A DNA stretch of 64,000 bases from Halomonas faecis (GTDB lineage Bacteria > Pseudomonadota > Gammaproteobacteria > Pseudomonadales > Halomonadaceae), in the NCBI RefSeq assembly GCF_010993975.1, contig NZ_JAACZO010000052.1, positions 62,001 to 126,000 on the forward strand. Reading direction: 5' to 3'. Every line of letters starts with the position of its first letter. Positions within the stretch are counted from its first letter, which is position 1. Below are positions 10,208-19,819 of this stretch, in pieces. The notes under the pieces are model-generated. The model saw nothing but the letters and a program-made list of their open reading frames with translations. It ran no database searches and was not told where the DNA came from. The position numbers and the translations under genes are program-made.

Positions 10208-11341
10208 ATGTCCGAACTGGTCCTCAAGGAATTGCCCGCCATCGAGGCGGTGCCGGCGGCGGCGTGGAATGCCCTGGTCGACGACGACCACCCTTTCCTG
10301 CGTCACGAGTTCCTGCACGCTCTGGAGGCGAGCGGGGCGGTGAGCGCAGCCACCGGCTGGGTGCCGCGGCATCTGACGCTGTGGCGGGGCGACGCCTTGG
10401 TCGGCGCGATGCCTCACTACCACAAGCATCACTCCTTTGGCGAGTACGTCTTCGACTGGGCCTGGGCCGATGCCTGGGAGCGTGCCGGTGGCCGCTATTA
10501 TCCCAAGGGGCTCACCGCCATTCCCTTCAGTCCGGTGCCCGGGCCGCGCTTGTCCCTGGCGCCGGGCGTCGACTCCCGTGCTGCCCGCGAAAGGCTGGCC
10601 ACCGCCTGGGAGGAGGGCGAGCTCTCCAGCTGGCATCTGCTGTTCGCCGAGGATGCCGACGTCGACGCCTGGCTCGCCGTCCGCCCCGAACTGCTGGTGC
10701 GTCATGGGGTGCAGTTCCAGTGGCGCGATGCCGGTTTCGGCGACTTCGAGGGCTTCCTGGGGAGCATGACCTCGAAGCGGCGCAAGGCGATTCGCCGCGA
10801 ACGGCGGCGGGTCGCCGAGCAGGGCCTCGACCTGCATCGCCTGACGGGGGAGGCGATCGACGCGTCAGCGCTCGAACACTTCTATCGCTGCTATGCAATC
10901 ACTTACCTGGAGCGTGGGCGCCACGGCTATCTCAATCTCGACTTCTTTCGCCGCTTGCACGCTGCCATGCCCGACTCGCTGGTGCTCGTCCAGGCGCGCC
11001 TCGACGGTCGGCCGGTGGCCGCGGCACTCTGCCTGCAGGGCGAGCGGACTCTCTATGGTCGCTACTGGGGGAGCGAAGTCGTGGCCGACTGCCTGCACTT
11101 CGAGGCGTGCTACTACCAGGGTATCGAGCACTGTCTCGAGCGCGGACTGACCGCCTTCGACCCCGGCACCCAGGGTGAGCACAAGGTGACGCGCGGTTTC
11201 GCGCCGAGGCGGCTGCGTTCGCTGCATCACATCGGCGATCCCGCGTTTCGCGATGCAGTGGCGCGCTTCTGTGCCGAGGAGCGTGCCCACCTCGATGCCT
11301 ACTGCCGGGTCGCCGAGCGGGCGCTGCCATTCAAGGCGTGA
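10208..11341 (+). CDS. FemAB/GNAT-like protein (PF04339, DUF482 family)
   Basis: A 377-aa cytosolic protein of the acyltransferase-fold family once labelled peptidogalycan biosynthesis/recognition protein. The N-terminal half has the aromatic run YVFDWAWADAWER and YYPKGLTAIPFSPVPGPRL typical of the family; the C-terminal half has a GNAT/FemX-like core including SMTSKRRKAIRRERR and YYQGIEHCLERGLTAFDPGTQGEHK. Its reaction is unknown: FemAB relatives add aminoacyl groups, but no member of this subfamily has an agreed substrate. AGGAGAGCCC precedes the chosen ATG; an 11-codon extension upstream lacks one. It is divergent from the aldehyde dehydrogenase and ends 56 bases before ftsB. Confidence 0.75.
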   Translation: MSELVLKELPAIEAVPAAAWNALVDDDHPFLRHEFLHALEASGAVSAATGWVPRHLTLWRGDALVGAMPHYHKHHSFGEYVFDWAWADAWERAGGRYYPKGLTAIPFSPVPGPRLSLAPGVDSRAARERLATAWEEGELSSWHLLFAEDADVDAWLAVRPELLVRHGVQFQWRDAGFGDFEGFLGSMTSKRRKAIRRERRRVAEQGLDLHRLTGEAIDASALEHFYRCYAITYLERGRHGYLNLDFFRRLHAAMPDSLVLVQARLDGRPVAAALCLQGERTLYGRYWGSEVVADCLHFEACYYQGIEHCLERGLTAFDPGTQGEHKVTRGFAPRRLRSLHHIGDPAFRDAVARFCAEERAHLDAYCRVAERALPFKA

Positions 11342-11397
11342 GCGAGGCTCGTGAAGCTGGCATAATGAGGGCCGTTTCACCTGCCGAGGAAGGCTCG

Positions 11398-11745
11398 ATG
11401 CTCAAGTGGTTGGCCATAGCGCTCACGCTGCTGCTCGCCGTGCTGCAGTACCGCCTGTGGTTGGGCGATGGTGGGCTTCGCGAGCTGAGTCAGATCCGTG
11501 AGCGCGTCGAGACCTTGGACGCCGAAAACGAGCCGTTGCGCGCTCGCAACGCGCGGCTCGCCGCCGAAGTCGTCGATCTCAAGACCGGCCTGGATGCCAT
11601 CGAGGAGCGGGCGCGTAGCGACATCGGCATGGTCCGCCGCGACGAGCGTTTCTACTGGGTGCCGGGAGTGGCCGTACAGACCGATGCCCTGGAGCGGCAT
11701 GCCGCGGCGCTGGTGGAAGAGGCATCGGAGGCGGCCGATGAATGA
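11398..11745 (+). CDS. ftsB: Cell division protein FtsB
   Basis: Small bitopic divisome protein that forms a complex with FtsL and FtsQ and helps trigger septal peptidoglycan synthesis. The 115 aa start with a single transmembrane helix (about residues 2-18), then a heptad-patterned periplasmic coiled coil (about 24-62) and the conserved tail IGMVRRDERFYWV. AGGAAGGCTCG precedes the ATG; a 20-codon extension upstream has no support. Its last eight bases (ATGAATGA) overlap the ispD start, the common gammaproteobacterial order. Confidence 0.9.
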   Translation: MLKWLAIALTLLLAVLQYRLWLGDGGLRELSQIRERVETLDAENEPLRARNARLAAEVVDLKTGLDAIEERARSDIGMVRRDERFYWVPGVAVQTDALERHAAALVEEASEAADE

Positions 11746-12475
11746 GCGCCTCTGGCTGGTGGTGCCGGCGGCAGGGCGGGGACGCCGCATGGGCGCCGAG
11801 CGCCCCAAGCAGTACCTCGAGCTGGCCGGTCGACCGCTGATGGTGCATACCCTGGCGCGTTTGCACGCGGCCTTTCCCGGCGCGCGGCTGGCGCTCTGCC
11901 TGGACGCTGCCGACAGCGACTTCGACGCGGCCTGGGTGCCCTTCGCTGACTGGCGGCGGGTCGACGGCGGGGCGGAGCGGGCCGATTCCGTGGCCAATGC
12001 CCTGGCCTCCATCGGTGCCGAAGCACGTCTGGACGACCTGGTGCTGGTGCACGACGTGGCCCGCCCCTGCGTGAGCGTGGCGGATCTGCACCGACTGCAT
12101 GCCTGCCTCGTCGATGAGCCGGTGGGCGGGCTGCTGGCCGCGCCGGTGGCCGATACCATGAAGCGCGATGACGGCGCCGGCCGGGTTGCCGCCACGGAAT
12201 CGCGCAGCGGCCTGTGGCATGCGCTGACGCCCCAGGGTTTCCGCTACGGCCTGTTGCGACGCGCCCTTGCCGCGGCCCGCGAGCGGGGCATGACGGTGAC
12301 CGACGAGGCGTCGGCCATCGAAGCGCTGGGCTTGTCGCCTCGCCTGGTGTCCGGGCGGCGCGACAATCTCAAGATCACACACCCCGAGGACTTGGCGCTG
12401 GCCGAACGGATTCTCGCCGCCCAGTGGAGCGAGGCGCCGACCGCCGGGGAACCGACTGCCAAGGAGACGCCCTGA
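11738..12475 (+). CDS. ispD: 2-C-methyl-D-erythritol 4-phosphate cytidylyltransferase
   Basis: Third step of the MEP isoprenoid pathway: couples MEP to CTP to give CDP-ME. At 245 aa it has the nucleotidyltransferase glycine-rich loop [17 protein letters not shown] (residues 9-25), the VHDVARPC motif and the C-terminal [14 protein letters not shown]. The start is the ATG in the ATGAATGA overlap with ftsB, which gives the standard [13 protein letters not shown] opening. It is followed one base later by ispF, so both MEP steps are made from one transcript. Confidence 0.95.
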   Translation: MNERLWLVVPAAGRGRRMGAERPKQYLELAGRPLMVHTLARLHAAFPGARLALCLDAADSDFDAAWVPFADWRRVDGGAERADSVANALASIGAEARLDDLVLVHDVARPCVSVADLHRLHACLVDEPVGGLLAAPVADTMKRDDGAGRVAATESRSGLWHALTPQGFRYGLLRRALAAARERGMTVTDEASAIEALGLSPRLVSGRRDNLKITHPEDLALAERILAAQWSEAPTAGEPTAKETP

Positions 12476-12476
12476 G

Positions 12477-12980
12477 ATGCTGCGCATCGGCCACGGCTTC
12501 GACGTCCATCGCTTCGGCGACGGCGACCATCTGATGATCGGTGGCGTCGCGGTTCCTTTCGCCCACGGCTTCGTTGCCCACTCCGACGGTGACGTGCTGC
12601 TGCATGCCGTTTGCGATGCGCTGCTCGGCGCCTGTGCGCTGGGTGACATTGGCCGCCACTTTCCCGATACCGATCCGGCGTGGGCCGGGGCCGACAGCCG
12701 CGTGCTGCTGCGCCGGGTGGTGGCGTTGGTCCGCGAGGCGGGCTACCGGGTGGGCAACCTCGATGCCACCGTCATCGCCCAGGCGCCCAAGCTCGCTGCG
12801 TACATCGTCGCCATGCAGGAGTGCCTCGCTGACGACCTCGGCGTTGGGCAAGAGGCTGTCAACGTCAAGGCCACCACCAGCGAACGGCTGGGGTTCACCG
12901 GCCGCGGCGAAGGCATCGCCGCCGAGGCGGTGGTGCTGCTGGAGTCGCGCATCGTCGAGGCGGCGGAGGGGCGCCGGTGA
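12477..12980 (+). CDS. ispF: 2-C-methyl-D-erythritol 2,4-cyclodiphosphate synthase
   Basis: Cyclises CDP-ME 2-phosphate to MEcPP in the MEP pathway; works as a homotrimer with Zn and Mn or Mg. The metal ligands D9, H11 (GFDVH) and H43 ([12 protein letters not shown]) are in place, and [16 protein letters not shown] is the conserved C-terminal motif. Length is 167 aa, slightly longer than the usual 157-160 because of a short C-terminal extension. It begins one base after the ispD stop and its stop overlaps the GTG of truD (GTGA). Confidence 0.96.
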   Translation: MLRIGHGFDVHRFGDGDHLMIGGVAVPFAHGFVAHSDGDVLLHAVCDALLGACALGDIGRHFPDTDPAWAGADSRVLLRRVVALVREAGYRVGNLDATVIAQAPKLAAYIVAMQECLADDLGVGQEAVNVKATTSERLGFTGRGEGIAAEAVVLLESRIVEAAEGRR

Positions 12981-14080
12981 GCGAGTCGCCACCCGGATCG
13001 CTGTGCGAGGGAGCGCCGTGGCCTCCCGTCTGGCCGCGTGCGCTGGACGCCGAGTTCGGCTCGCCGCCAGCCGGCGAGTACCGCGCCAGCCCCGAGGACT
13101 TCGTGGTCGAGGAGTGTCTCGACTTCGCTCCGGAAGGAGAGGGCGAGCACCTCTGGCTGTGGGTCGAGACACCGCGTCTCGCCACCCTCGACATGGTGCG
13201 CGAACTGGCACGCGTCTGCGACGTGCCGGCCCGCGCCATTGGTTATTCCGGCATGAAGGACCGCTTTGCGGTGACCCGCCAATGGCTTTCGGTTCACTTG
13301 CCGGGCCGGGACGCGCCGGAGGGGCTTGCCGAGGCGTTGGCCGCACGCGGCATTCGTGTCTTGTCCCAGGCGCGGCATCCGCGCAAACTCAAACGCGGCG
13401 TGCATCGGGCCAATCGCTTCAGCCTGGCCGTGTCCGGACCAGCCGTCGACGATCCGCAGTTGGCCGTGCGCTGGGAACGGCTGTGTGCCTGCGGCGTGCC
13501 CAATGCCTTCGGCCCCCAGCGGTTCGGCGCCGGCGGGCGCAACCTGTTGCGGGCAGCAGCCCTGCTGACTCGCGGTTGGCGCAAGCGCGACGACCGCCAT
13601 GGCATGATGCTTTCCACGGCGCGCAGCTTTCTGTTCAACGAGCTGCTGGCGATCCGGCAAGGTGAGGGCAACTGGCATCGGCTGGTGCCGGGAGACGTGG
13701 CGGTACTCGACGGCACCGCGAGCCAGTTCGCCGTGGACGTGCCCGATGCCGACCTTGCGGAGCGGACGGAGCGCCTCGATCTGCATCCCGGCGGCGTGTT
13801 GTGGGGCAGTGGCGAGAGTCTCGCCGCGGCGTCGGCCGGGGAGTACGAAGCGTGGCTGACGGCACGTCACCCGACCCTGTGCGCCGGGCTCGAGCGGGCA
13901 GGCGTGCGCCTGTCACGCCGTCCGCTTCGCGTGCGGCTTGGCGAGCCGGCGCTGGCCCGCGACGGCGAGCGGCTGCGTCTCGACTTTCGCCTGCCGCGGG
14001 GCAGTTTTGCCACGGCCGTGCTGCGCGAGCTGATCGACCACCCGAGCCTGACGTTCGAGATGCCCGAGAAGGGCCAGTGA
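12977..14080 (+). CDS. truD: tRNA pseudouridine(13) synthase
   Basis: Makes pseudouridine at position 13 of tRNA-Glu. The 367-aa protein has the catalytic aspartate D95 in [15 protein letters not shown] and the later TruD signature NAFGPQRFG. The GTG start at the ispF stop (GTGA) is used; it gives an N-terminus of about 25 variable residues before the conserved [12 protein letters not shown]. It is followed eight bases later by surE, matching the ispF-truD-surE-pcm order seen in many gammaproteobacteria. Confidence 0.93.
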   Translation: MSESPPGSLCEGAPWPPVWPRALDAEFGSPPAGEYRASPEDFVVEECLDFAPEGEGEHLWLWVETPRLATLDMVRELARVCDVPARAIGYSGMKDRFAVTRQWLSVHLPGRDAPEGLAEALAARGIRVLSQARHPRKLKRGVHRANRFSLAVSGPAVDDPQLAVRWERLCACGVPNAFGPQRFGAGGRNLLRAAALLTRGWRKRDDRHGMMLSTARSFLFNELLAIRQGEGNWHRLVPGDVAVLDGTASQFAVDVPDADLAERTERLDLHPGGVLWGSGESLAAASAGEYEAWLTARHPTLCAGLERAGVRLSRRPLRVRLGEPALARDGERLRLDFRLPRGSFATAVLRELIDHPSLTFEMPEKGQ

Positions 14081-14088
14081 GGAGACCC

Positions 14089-14835
14089 ATGCGCCGACTG
14101 CTGCTTTCCAACGACGATGGCGTGCACGCCCCCGGCCTGCGCGCGCTCTACGATGCCCTGATGCCCCATGCGCGGCTGCGCGTGGTGGCGCCCGACCGCG
14201 ACCGCAGCGGGGCCAGCAATTCCTTGACGCTGTCGCGGCCGCTGTCGCTCACTGCCCTGGAGAGCGGTTTCTACTGCGTGGACGGCACGCCGGCGGATTG
14301 CGTCTATCTGGGGGTCAACGGCGTGTGGGACGAAAGACCCGACCTGGTCATCTCCGGCATCAACCATGGCAGCAACCTGGGTGACGACGTGCTCTACTCG
14401 GGCACCGTGGCCGCGGCCATGGAGGGGCGCAACCTGGGCATGTCGGCGATCGCCATGTCTCTGGCCGGCGAGCGCCACTTCGATACGGCGGGGCGCGTCG
14501 CCGCCAGCCTGGTGGGCATCGCCGATCAGCTGTCGTTGCCGCCGCGCAGCCTGCTCAACGTCAACGTGCCGGACCTGCCGTGGGACGAGCTGCGCGGGGT
14601 GCGGGTCACCCGCCTCGGCTATCGTGGCCCGGCCGAGCGGCCCATGGAGGTGCGCGATCCACGAGGCCGGTTGCGCTACTGGATCGCTGCGGCCGGCGAG
14701 AACGCCGACGACGGGCCGGATACCGATTTCGCCGCCGTGGAGTCCGGCTACGTTTCCATCACGCCGCTGCAGCTCGACCTGACGCGGCATTCCGCGCTCG
14801 ATGACGTACGGGATTGGTTGAATGCACTCACCTGA
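14089..14835 (+). CDS. surE: 5'/3'-nucleotidase SurE
   Basis: Metal-dependent phosphatase acting on nucleoside monophosphates and some polyphosphates; linked to stationary-phase survival. The 248-aa protein opens with [14 protein letters not shown], whose DD pair (D9, D10) binds the metal, followed by SGASNSLTL and [23 protein letters not shown] seven bases upstream fixes the ATG; a long frame open further upstream lies inside truD and is not used. Its end overlaps pcm by 14 bases. Confidence 0.95.
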   Translation: MRRLLLSNDDGVHAPGLRALYDALMPHARLRVVAPDRDRSGASNSLTLSRPLSLTALESGFYCVDGTPADCVYLGVNGVWDERPDLVISGINHGSNLGDDVLYSGTVAAAMEGRNLGMSAIAMSLAGERHFDTAGRVAASLVGIADQLSLPPRSLLNVNVPDLPWDELRGVRVTRLGYRGPAERPMEVRDPRGRLRYWIAAAGENADDGPDTDFAAVESGYVSITPLQLDLTRHSALDDVRDWLNALT

Positions 14836-15505
14836 AGGCCTCGCCGAACGCCTGCGTGGGGTCGGCATGACCTCGCAGCGCACGCGCAACCGCATGGTCG
14901 AGCGGCTGGCGAAGCAGGGGATCGCCGATCCGCGGGTACTGGAAACCCTGGCGCGGGAGCCGCGGCACCTGTTCCTCGACGAAGCACTCGCCCACCGTGC
15001 CTACGAAGACACGTCGCTGCCCATCGGCCACGGTCAGACGCTGTCGCAGCCGTGGATCGTGGCCCGCATGACCGAGCTCGTCCTGCGCGAGGCGCCCTGT
15101 CGAGTGTTGGAGATCGGCACCGGTTCGGGCTACCAGACGTTGATTCTGGCACGCTTGGTGCCGGAACTCTGGTCCGTGGAGCGAATCAATGCCCTGCATC
15201 ACCGCGCTGCAGCGCGTCTGCGTCTGCTCGAGGCGCGCAACGTCCAACTGCGACTCTCCGACGGAGGGCATGGCTGGCAGGATGCAGCACCGTTCGACGT
15301 CGTCCTGCTCACTGCCTGCGCCAGCGAGATACCGGAGCCGCTGCTCGCCCAGCTCGATGAAGACGCGGGTGTGATGATCCTGCCGCTGGCCGACGCCAAG
15401 GGGGCCCAGTGGTTGACCCGGGTGCGGCGCAGTGGCGAGGCGTTCGAAGTCCAGCGGCTCGAGAGGGTCCGTTTCGTGCCGCTGCTGCAAGGAGTGATTC
15501 GTTGA
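14822..15505 (+). CDS. pcm: Protein-L-isoaspartate O-methyltransferase
   Basis: Repairs age-damaged proteins by methylating L-isoaspartyl residues with S-adenosylmethionine. The 227 residues contain the SAM-binding motif [12 protein letters not shown] (about 94-105) and the substrate-side motif [21 protein letters not shown] (about 63-83). The start overlaps surE by 14 bases and its stop overlaps the TTG of the next gene (TTGA), so translation of four successive genes is coupled. Placement beside surE and rpoS is classic for stationary-phase survival functions. Confidence 0.94.
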   Translation: MHSPEGLAERLRGVGMTSQRTRNRMVERLAKQGIADPRVLETLAREPRHLFLDEALAHRAYEDTSLPIGHGQTLSQPWIVARMTELVLREAPCRVLEIGTGSGYQTLILARLVPELWSVERINALHHRAAARLRLLEARNVQLRLSDGGHGWQDAAPFDVVLLTACASEIPEPLLAQLDEDAGVMILPLADAKGAQWLTRVRRSGEAFEVQRLERVRFVPLLQGVIR

Positions 15506-16491
15506 ACCGTCAAGTCAGTGTGTTTCTCAAGGGGGCCGGGATGGGCGCCGCGGATGCCGTGCCCGGGGTTTCCGGCGGCACCATCGCCTTCGTGACCGGC
15601 ATCTACGAGGAACTGATCGAGACCGTCAAGCAGTTCGGCCCGGCCGCATTCGGGGCCTGGCGGCGGGGCGGGTTAGCCGGCCTGGCCACGCACCTCAACC
15701 TGGCCTTTGCGCTGCCACTGCTGGCCGGAATCGCTGTCAGCCTGATCAGCGTGGCCCACCTGGTGGGCTGGCTGCTCGAAGATCACCCGCTGCTGCTCAA
15801 CGGCTTCTTCTTCGGCCTGGTGGCGGCGTCGGCACTGGTGGTGAGCCGTCATCCGGCCGACTGGAAGCTCTGGCACCTGCTGCCGCTCATCGCCGGGCTC
15901 GTACTGGCCCACTGGTTGCCGTCGCTGATGCCCTGGGTCACCCAGTTGGGCAACCCGTCGCTGGTGCTGGTGGTAGGGGGCACCATCGCCATCAGCGCCC
16001 TGCTGCTGCCGGGCGTCTCGGGAAGTTTCCTGCTGCTGACCATGGGCCTCTACGGTACCGTGATGCAGGGCATTCGCGGTTTTGATCTGGAATTGCTCGG
16101 TCTGTTTGCCGTGGGCTGTGCGATCGGCCTGTTCGGCTTCTCGCGATTGCTATCGTGGCTGCTGCAGCGTCATCACACGGCCACCCTGCAACTGCTGGTG
16201 GGCTTCATCGTCGGCTCGTTGCCGGTGCTGTGGCCCTGGCGCGAGCTGGTGCGCTATCAGCTCGGCCCCCAAGGGCAGATGATTCCGCTCGACTACCGCT
16301 ATCTGACCCCCGGCGACTATGCCGTATTGACCGGCGAATCCGGCTTGCTGTGGCCGGTGCTGGCCACCATGCTGGTGGGCGCTGCACTGGTGCTCCTGCT
16401 CAGCCACTGGCAAGGAGCGGGGCCGGCCAGCCCCCGACTCGCGCCCGGTACTTCGCGACTGCCTGACAAGGAGGATGGCTCCCATGCGTAA
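15502..16491 (+). CDS. DUF368 membrane protein, probable undecaprenyl-phosphate translocase (PopT-like)
   Basis: A polytopic inner-membrane protein of 329 aa, about 8-10 hydrophobic helices, opening with KGAGMGAADAVPGVSGGTIAF, the DUF368 hallmark, and a second related GV(S)GS motif (LLLPGVSGSFLLL) in the C-terminal half, suggesting inverted repeats. DUF368 members have been reported to recycle undecaprenyl phosphate across the membrane for cell-wall synthesis. The TTG start overlaps the pcm stop (TTGA) and has AAGGAG nine bases upstream; starting at a later ATG would cut the first helix. It overlaps nlpD by eight bases, so it sits inside the stationary-phase/cell-wall operon. Confidence 0.85.
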   Translation: MNRQVSVFLKGAGMGAADAVPGVSGGTIAFVTGIYEELIETVKQFGPAAFGAWRRGGLAGLATHLNLAFALPLLAGIAVSLISVAHLVGWLLEDHPLLLNGFFFGLVAASALVVSRHPADWKLWHLLPLIAGLVLAHWLPSLMPWVTQLGNPSLVLVVGGTIAISALLLPGVSGSFLLLTMGLYGTVMQGIRGFDLELLGLFAVGCAIGLFGFSRLLSWLLQRHHTATLQLLVGFIVGSLPVLWPWRELVRYQLGPQGQMIPLDYRYLTPGDYAVLTGESGLLWPVLATMLVGAALVLLLSHWQGAGPASPRLAPGTSRLPDKEDGSHA

Positions 16492-17587
16492 GCTGCTTCT
16501 CGTTTCCGCCATTGCCCTGGCGATGAGCGGCTGTGCCGCCCAGCAGGAATCGACCTCGCCCCAGGTTCGTGACCTTTCCGCCAGCCGCGAGCGTTCGCCG
16601 GAAAGCCACTACACCGTGGAAGCCGGCGACACCCTCTACGGTATTGCCTGGCGCCACGACATGGACTATCGCGACCTGGCCAGGCTCAACCAGATCGGGC
16701 CGCCCTACCGTATCCAGCCGGGCCAACGGCTGCGATTGCAGCCGGGAGCGCAGCCGTCGTCGGGTAGCGACACGGCAACGCAGGTTGAGGGGGGGGCCGT
16801 AGCCTCCGCTACGGCCCTGGGCGGCGGCGAGGCCGAAACTGACAATCCCGACTGGCTGCTGCCCGATGAAGAGGCCATTGCCCGCAGCCGTCGCACGATC
16901 GATAGGTCTGGGGATGACGCCTCTGCACAGGAGGCGTCGGTGGATGGTCAGGCGGCCGAGCCGGCCGTGGCGGCCGAGGATTCGGCAGAATCCATGTCCG
17001 ATACGCAAGCGGAGCGCGAGCCACAGGAGTCGAGCGCGGATGACGAAGCGTCTGCTGTGCAAGAGGCCGAGCTGGCCGAAGCCGAGGCGAGTTCCGAGGA
17101 AGACGAGCGCCGCACGGAGGAGGGTGAAGCATCCCAAGCGGATGCCGGTACCGAGGTGGCAGGCTCTCCGGAACGCTCGTCGGGCGCGGCCAGCCGCACC
17201 TATACGCCGGTCGAAGAGGTACCCTGGCAGTGGCCCGTGGAGGGTGAGGTCATCGGTCGCTATGGCGAGGGCGACAGCATCACGGCCGGCATTGATATCG
17301 CCGGACAAAAGGGGCAATCTGTCAAGGCAGCCGGCCCGGGCATCGTGGTCTATGCCGGTAGCGGAGTTCGCGGGTACGGCAACCTGGTGCTCATCAAGCA
17401 CAACGATCAGTATCTGAGCGCCTATGCCCACAATGACTCGCTCCAGGTGTCGGAAAACGACGTCGTCGATGCTGGCGATGCGATTGCCACCATGGGTGAC
17501 AGCGACGCCGAGAGCGTCAGGCTGCATTTCGAGGTACGCAAGGATGGCCAGCCTCAGGACCCGTTGGAGTACTTGCCTTCCCGGTAG
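16484..17587 (+). CDS. nlpD: Murein hydrolase activator lipoprotein NlpD
   Basis: Outer-membrane lipoprotein that activates an amidase (AmiC in E. coli) at the septum. Residues 1-13 are a lipoprotein signal with lipobox AMSGC; the cysteine is C14. A LysM peptidoglycan-binding domain follows (YTVEAGDTLYGIAWR..., about 39-84), then a long acidic Glu/Ala/Ser linker (about 105-240) and a C-terminal M23/LytM domain. The LytM metal ligands are lost: the first His is absent ahead of GIDIAG and the HxH is RLHF, as expected for a non-catalytic activator. The ATG was chosen because AAGGAGG lies nine bases ahead. rpoS follows after 118 bases; in relatives a main rpoS promoter lies inside nlpD. Confidence 0.93.
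   Translation: MRKLLLVSAIALAMSGCAAQQESTSPQVRDLSASRERSPESHYTVEAGDTLYGIAWRHDMDYRDLARLNQIGPPYRIQPGQRLRLQPGAQPSSGSDTATQVEGGAVASATALGGGEAETDNPDWLLPDEEAIARSRRTIDRSGDDASAQEASVDGQAAEPAVAAEDSAESMSDTQAEREPQESSADDEASAVQEAELAEAEASSEEDERRTEEGEASQADAGTEVAGSPERSSGAASRTYTPVEEVPWQWPVEGEVIGRYGEGDSITAGIDIAGQKGQSVKAAGPGIVVYAGSGVRGYGNLVLIKHNDQYLSAYAHNDSLQVSENDVVDAGDAIATMGDSDAESVRLHFEVRKDGQPQDPLEYLPSR
16789..16817 (+). other. Poly-G tract and perfect hairpin inside the nlpD linker
   Basis: G8 at 16789-16796 runs into GGGCCGTAGC (16794-16803), loop CTCC, GCTACGGCCC (16808-16817): a perfect 10-bp stem inside coding sequence just after the LysM domain. The encoded linker (GGAVASATALGGG) is low complexity, so the DNA is free to carry a structure. 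It could pause transcription or be a relic of a small palindromic insertion. Confidence 0.5.
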
Positions 17588-17705
17588 TCCGGCCGTGTTC
17601 CCGAGGCCTTACTTGTCGATGCGGATCATATAACAACAATAGTGGGTGCCGGCAGGATTTGCGATCGCGACGGCACCTCTTTGGTGCAACCACGGGGTAG
17701 CAACG
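17588..17705 (+). promoter_or_regulatory. rpoS 5' leader with Hfq-type ARN tract and competing hairpins
   Basis: AACAACAATAGT (17632-17643) is four ARN triplets in a row, like the (AAN)4 Hfq site in the E. coli rpoS leader. Downstream, CGGCACC (17671-17677) can pair with GGTGCCG (17645-17651) or, through GCACC, with GGTGC (17683-17687, loop TCTTT); the two foldings exclude each other. The second ends 18 bases before the rpoS start codon. This arrangement fits small-RNA or Hfq-dependent control of translation, inferred from E. coli. Confidence 0.5.
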
Positions 17706-18686
17706 ATGAGCATGCTGGAACGGGACCTTCAGGACATGGACCTCGACGAGGCGGCGGAGACCGATGAGCTCGCCGCTACCGAGGATGACGAGAGCGGCGC
17801 CGACGAGCAGGCGTTCGAGAAGGCGCTCAGCCGGGAGGATCGGCAGTATCACCACAGCCTGGACGCCACCCAGATATACCTCAACGAAATCGGCTTCTCG
17901 CCGCTGCTGACGCCCGAGGAGGAGGTCTACTACGGGCGCCTTGCCCAGCAGGGCGATCCGGCCGGGCGTTCACGGATGATCGAGTCCAACCTGCGTCTGG
18001 TGGTCAAGATCGCCCGCCGTTACCTCAACCGTGGCTTGACGCTGCTCGACCTGATCGAAGAGGGCAACCTGGGTCTGATACGCGCCGTGGAGAAGTTCGA
18101 CCCCGAGCGCGGCTTTCGTTTCTCGACCTACGCCACCTGGTGGATTCGCCAGACCATCGAGCGGGCGCTGATGAATCAGACGCGCACCATCCGTCTGCCC
18201 ATTCACGTGGTCAAGGAACTCAACATCTATCTGCGCGCGGCCCGTGAGCTCACCCAGAAGCTCGATCACGAGGCCACTGCCGAGGAGATCGCCGACTACC
18301 TCGACAAGCCGGTGGAGACGGTCAAGAAGATGATGGGGCTCAACGAGCGGGTGTCGTCGGTGGACTATCCCATGGGCGGCGAAAGCGACAAGCCGCTGAT
18401 CGAGACGCTGGCCGACGACAACGACCTGGGGCCCGAGTCTTCGCTGGTCGACGTCGACGTGCGCCAGCACGTCGACGACTGGCTGGCCGAGCTGACCGAG
18501 AAGCAGATGGAAGTGGTGGTGCGCCGCTTCGGCCTGCGCGGCCACGAGGCCGCGACGCTCGAGGAGGTCGGCGATGAGATCGGCCTGACCCGCGAGCGCG
18601 TGCGTCAGATTCAGGTCGAAGCCCTCAAGAAGCTGCGCCGCGTGCTGGAAAAACAGGGACTGTCGATGGACTCCATCTTCGAATGA
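17706..18686 (+). CDS. rpoS: RNA polymerase sigma factor RpoS
   Basis: Master sigma factor of stationary phase and general stress, central to osmotic response in halophiles. The 326-aa protein has an acidic N-terminus (region 1.1, about residues 1-45), region 1.2/2 with [45 protein letters not shown] and [16 protein letters not shown], region 3, and region 4 ending with ETLADDN...[18 protein letters not shown]. The ATG giving [15 protein letters not shown] is preceded by GGGGTAG, a modest site, consistent with translation limited by leader structure. Its stop overlaps the alr start (ATGA), unusual since rpoS is most often the last gene of its operon. Confidence 0.97.
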   Translation: MSMLERDLQDMDLDEAAETDELAATEDDESGADEQAFEKALSREDRQYHHSLDATQIYLNEIGFSPLLTPEEEVYYGRLAQQGDPAGRSRMIESNLRLVVKIARRYLNRGLTLLDLIEEGNLGLIRAVEKFDPERGFRFSTYATWWIRQTIERALMNQTRTIRLPIHVVKELNIYLRAARELTQKLDHEATAEEIADYLDKPVETVKKMMGLNERVSSVDYPMGGESDKPLIETLADDNDLGPESSLVDVDVRQHVDDWLAELTEKQMEVVVRRFGLRGHEAATLEEVGDEIGLTRERVRQIQVEALKKLRRVLEKQGLSMDSIFE

Positions 18687-19804
18687 GCCGACCGCTAGTT
18701 GCCGAGATCGACCTCGACGCCCTGCGTCACAACTACCGCCATGCCCGAGCCCAGGCACCGAACAGCCGTGCCCTGGCAGTGATCAAGGCCGATGCCTACG
18801 GCCACGGCAGCGTGGCCTGCGCCCGGGCGCTGGAAGCGTTGCCGGCTGCCGAGCGCCCCCCGGCCTTTGCCGTGGCCTGTCTCGAGGAGGCGCAAGCCCT
18901 GCGTGAGGGCGGCGTCCATTCCCCCATTCTGCTGCTGGAAGGCATCTTCGAAGCCGCCGAACTCGAGGCCGTCGAGGCGCTCTCGCTGTGGATGGCGGTG
19001 CACAGCGAGTGGCAGCTCGAGGCGCTACTCGCCTATCGTCCGGCGCGCCCCATTCCGGTATGGCTCAAGGTGGATTCTGGCATGCATCGTCTGGGTTTCC
19101 CCATCGAGGCGGTGCCGCAGGTATGGGCGCGTCTTGCGGCAGTGCCCGAGCAGGCGACCGACCTGCACCTGATGAGCCACTTCGCCACGGCCGACGCTGC
19201 GGACCCCGGCGAGTGTCGGCGTCAGCTGGTGCGCATGCGGGCGCTTGCCGAGGAACTGGCCGCTCCCCTGTGCCTGGCCAATTCACCCGCCACTCTGGCG
19301 TGGCCCGAGGCCCACGGCGCCTGGGTGCGCCCTGGGGTGATGCTCTACGGCAGCGACCCGCTGGAAGTGTCCAATGCCGCCAGTCGCGCACTTCAGCCGG
19401 TCATGACGCTGCGTTCGCGGATCATCGCCGTGCGCGAGATCGCGCCGGGCGAGGCGGTGGGTTACGGACGGCGCTGGCTGGCCGCGCGGCCCTCACGCAT
19501 CGCCACCGTCGCGTGCGGTTACGGCGACGGTTACGACCGGCATGCCGTCGACGGCACGCCGACCCTGGTGGCCGGCCGGCATGCCCCCCTGGCCGGCAAG
19601 GTCTCCATGGACATGCTGACCGTGGACATCACCGACGTTCCCGAGGCCGGCGTCAACAGCGAGGTGGTGCTGTGGGGACGTGCGGCGAACGGCGCGGTGC
19701 TTTCCATCGACGAGGTGGCCCACCATTGCGACACCATCAGCTATACGCTGCTCACCGGGGTGCTGCCGAGGGTGCCGAGACGCTATCATGGCGGCTTTGA
19801 CTGA
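18683..19804 (+). CDS. alr: Alanine racemase
   Basis: PLP enzyme that interconverts L- and D-alanine for peptidoglycan. The 373-aa protein has the PLP lysine K35 in [11 protein letters not shown] and the conserved tyrosine motif [10 protein letters not shown] in the C-terminal beta domain; [11 protein letters not shown] and PGVMLYG are family signatures. The ATG overlaps the rpoS stop by four bases, so its translation is coupled to rpoS and its supply may rise in stationary phase. Confidence 0.95.
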   Translation: MSRPLVAEIDLDALRHNYRHARAQAPNSRALAVIKADAYGHGSVACARALEALPAAERPPAFAVACLEEAQALREGGVHSPILLLEGIFEAAELEAVEALSLWMAVHSEWQLEALLAYRPARPIPVWLKVDSGMHRLGFPIEAVPQVWARLAAVPEQATDLHLMSHFATADAADPGECRRQLVRMRALAEELAAPLCLANSPATLAWPEAHGAWVRPGVMLYGSDPLEVSNAASRALQPVMTLRSRIIAVREIAPGEAVGYGRRWLAARPSRIATVACGYGDGYDRHAVDGTPTLVAGRHAPLAGKVSMDMLTVDITDVPEAGVNSEVVLWGRAANGAVLSIDEVAHHCDTISYTLLTGVLPRVPRRYHGGFD

Positions 19805-19819
19805 CGGATCTCTCACCGC

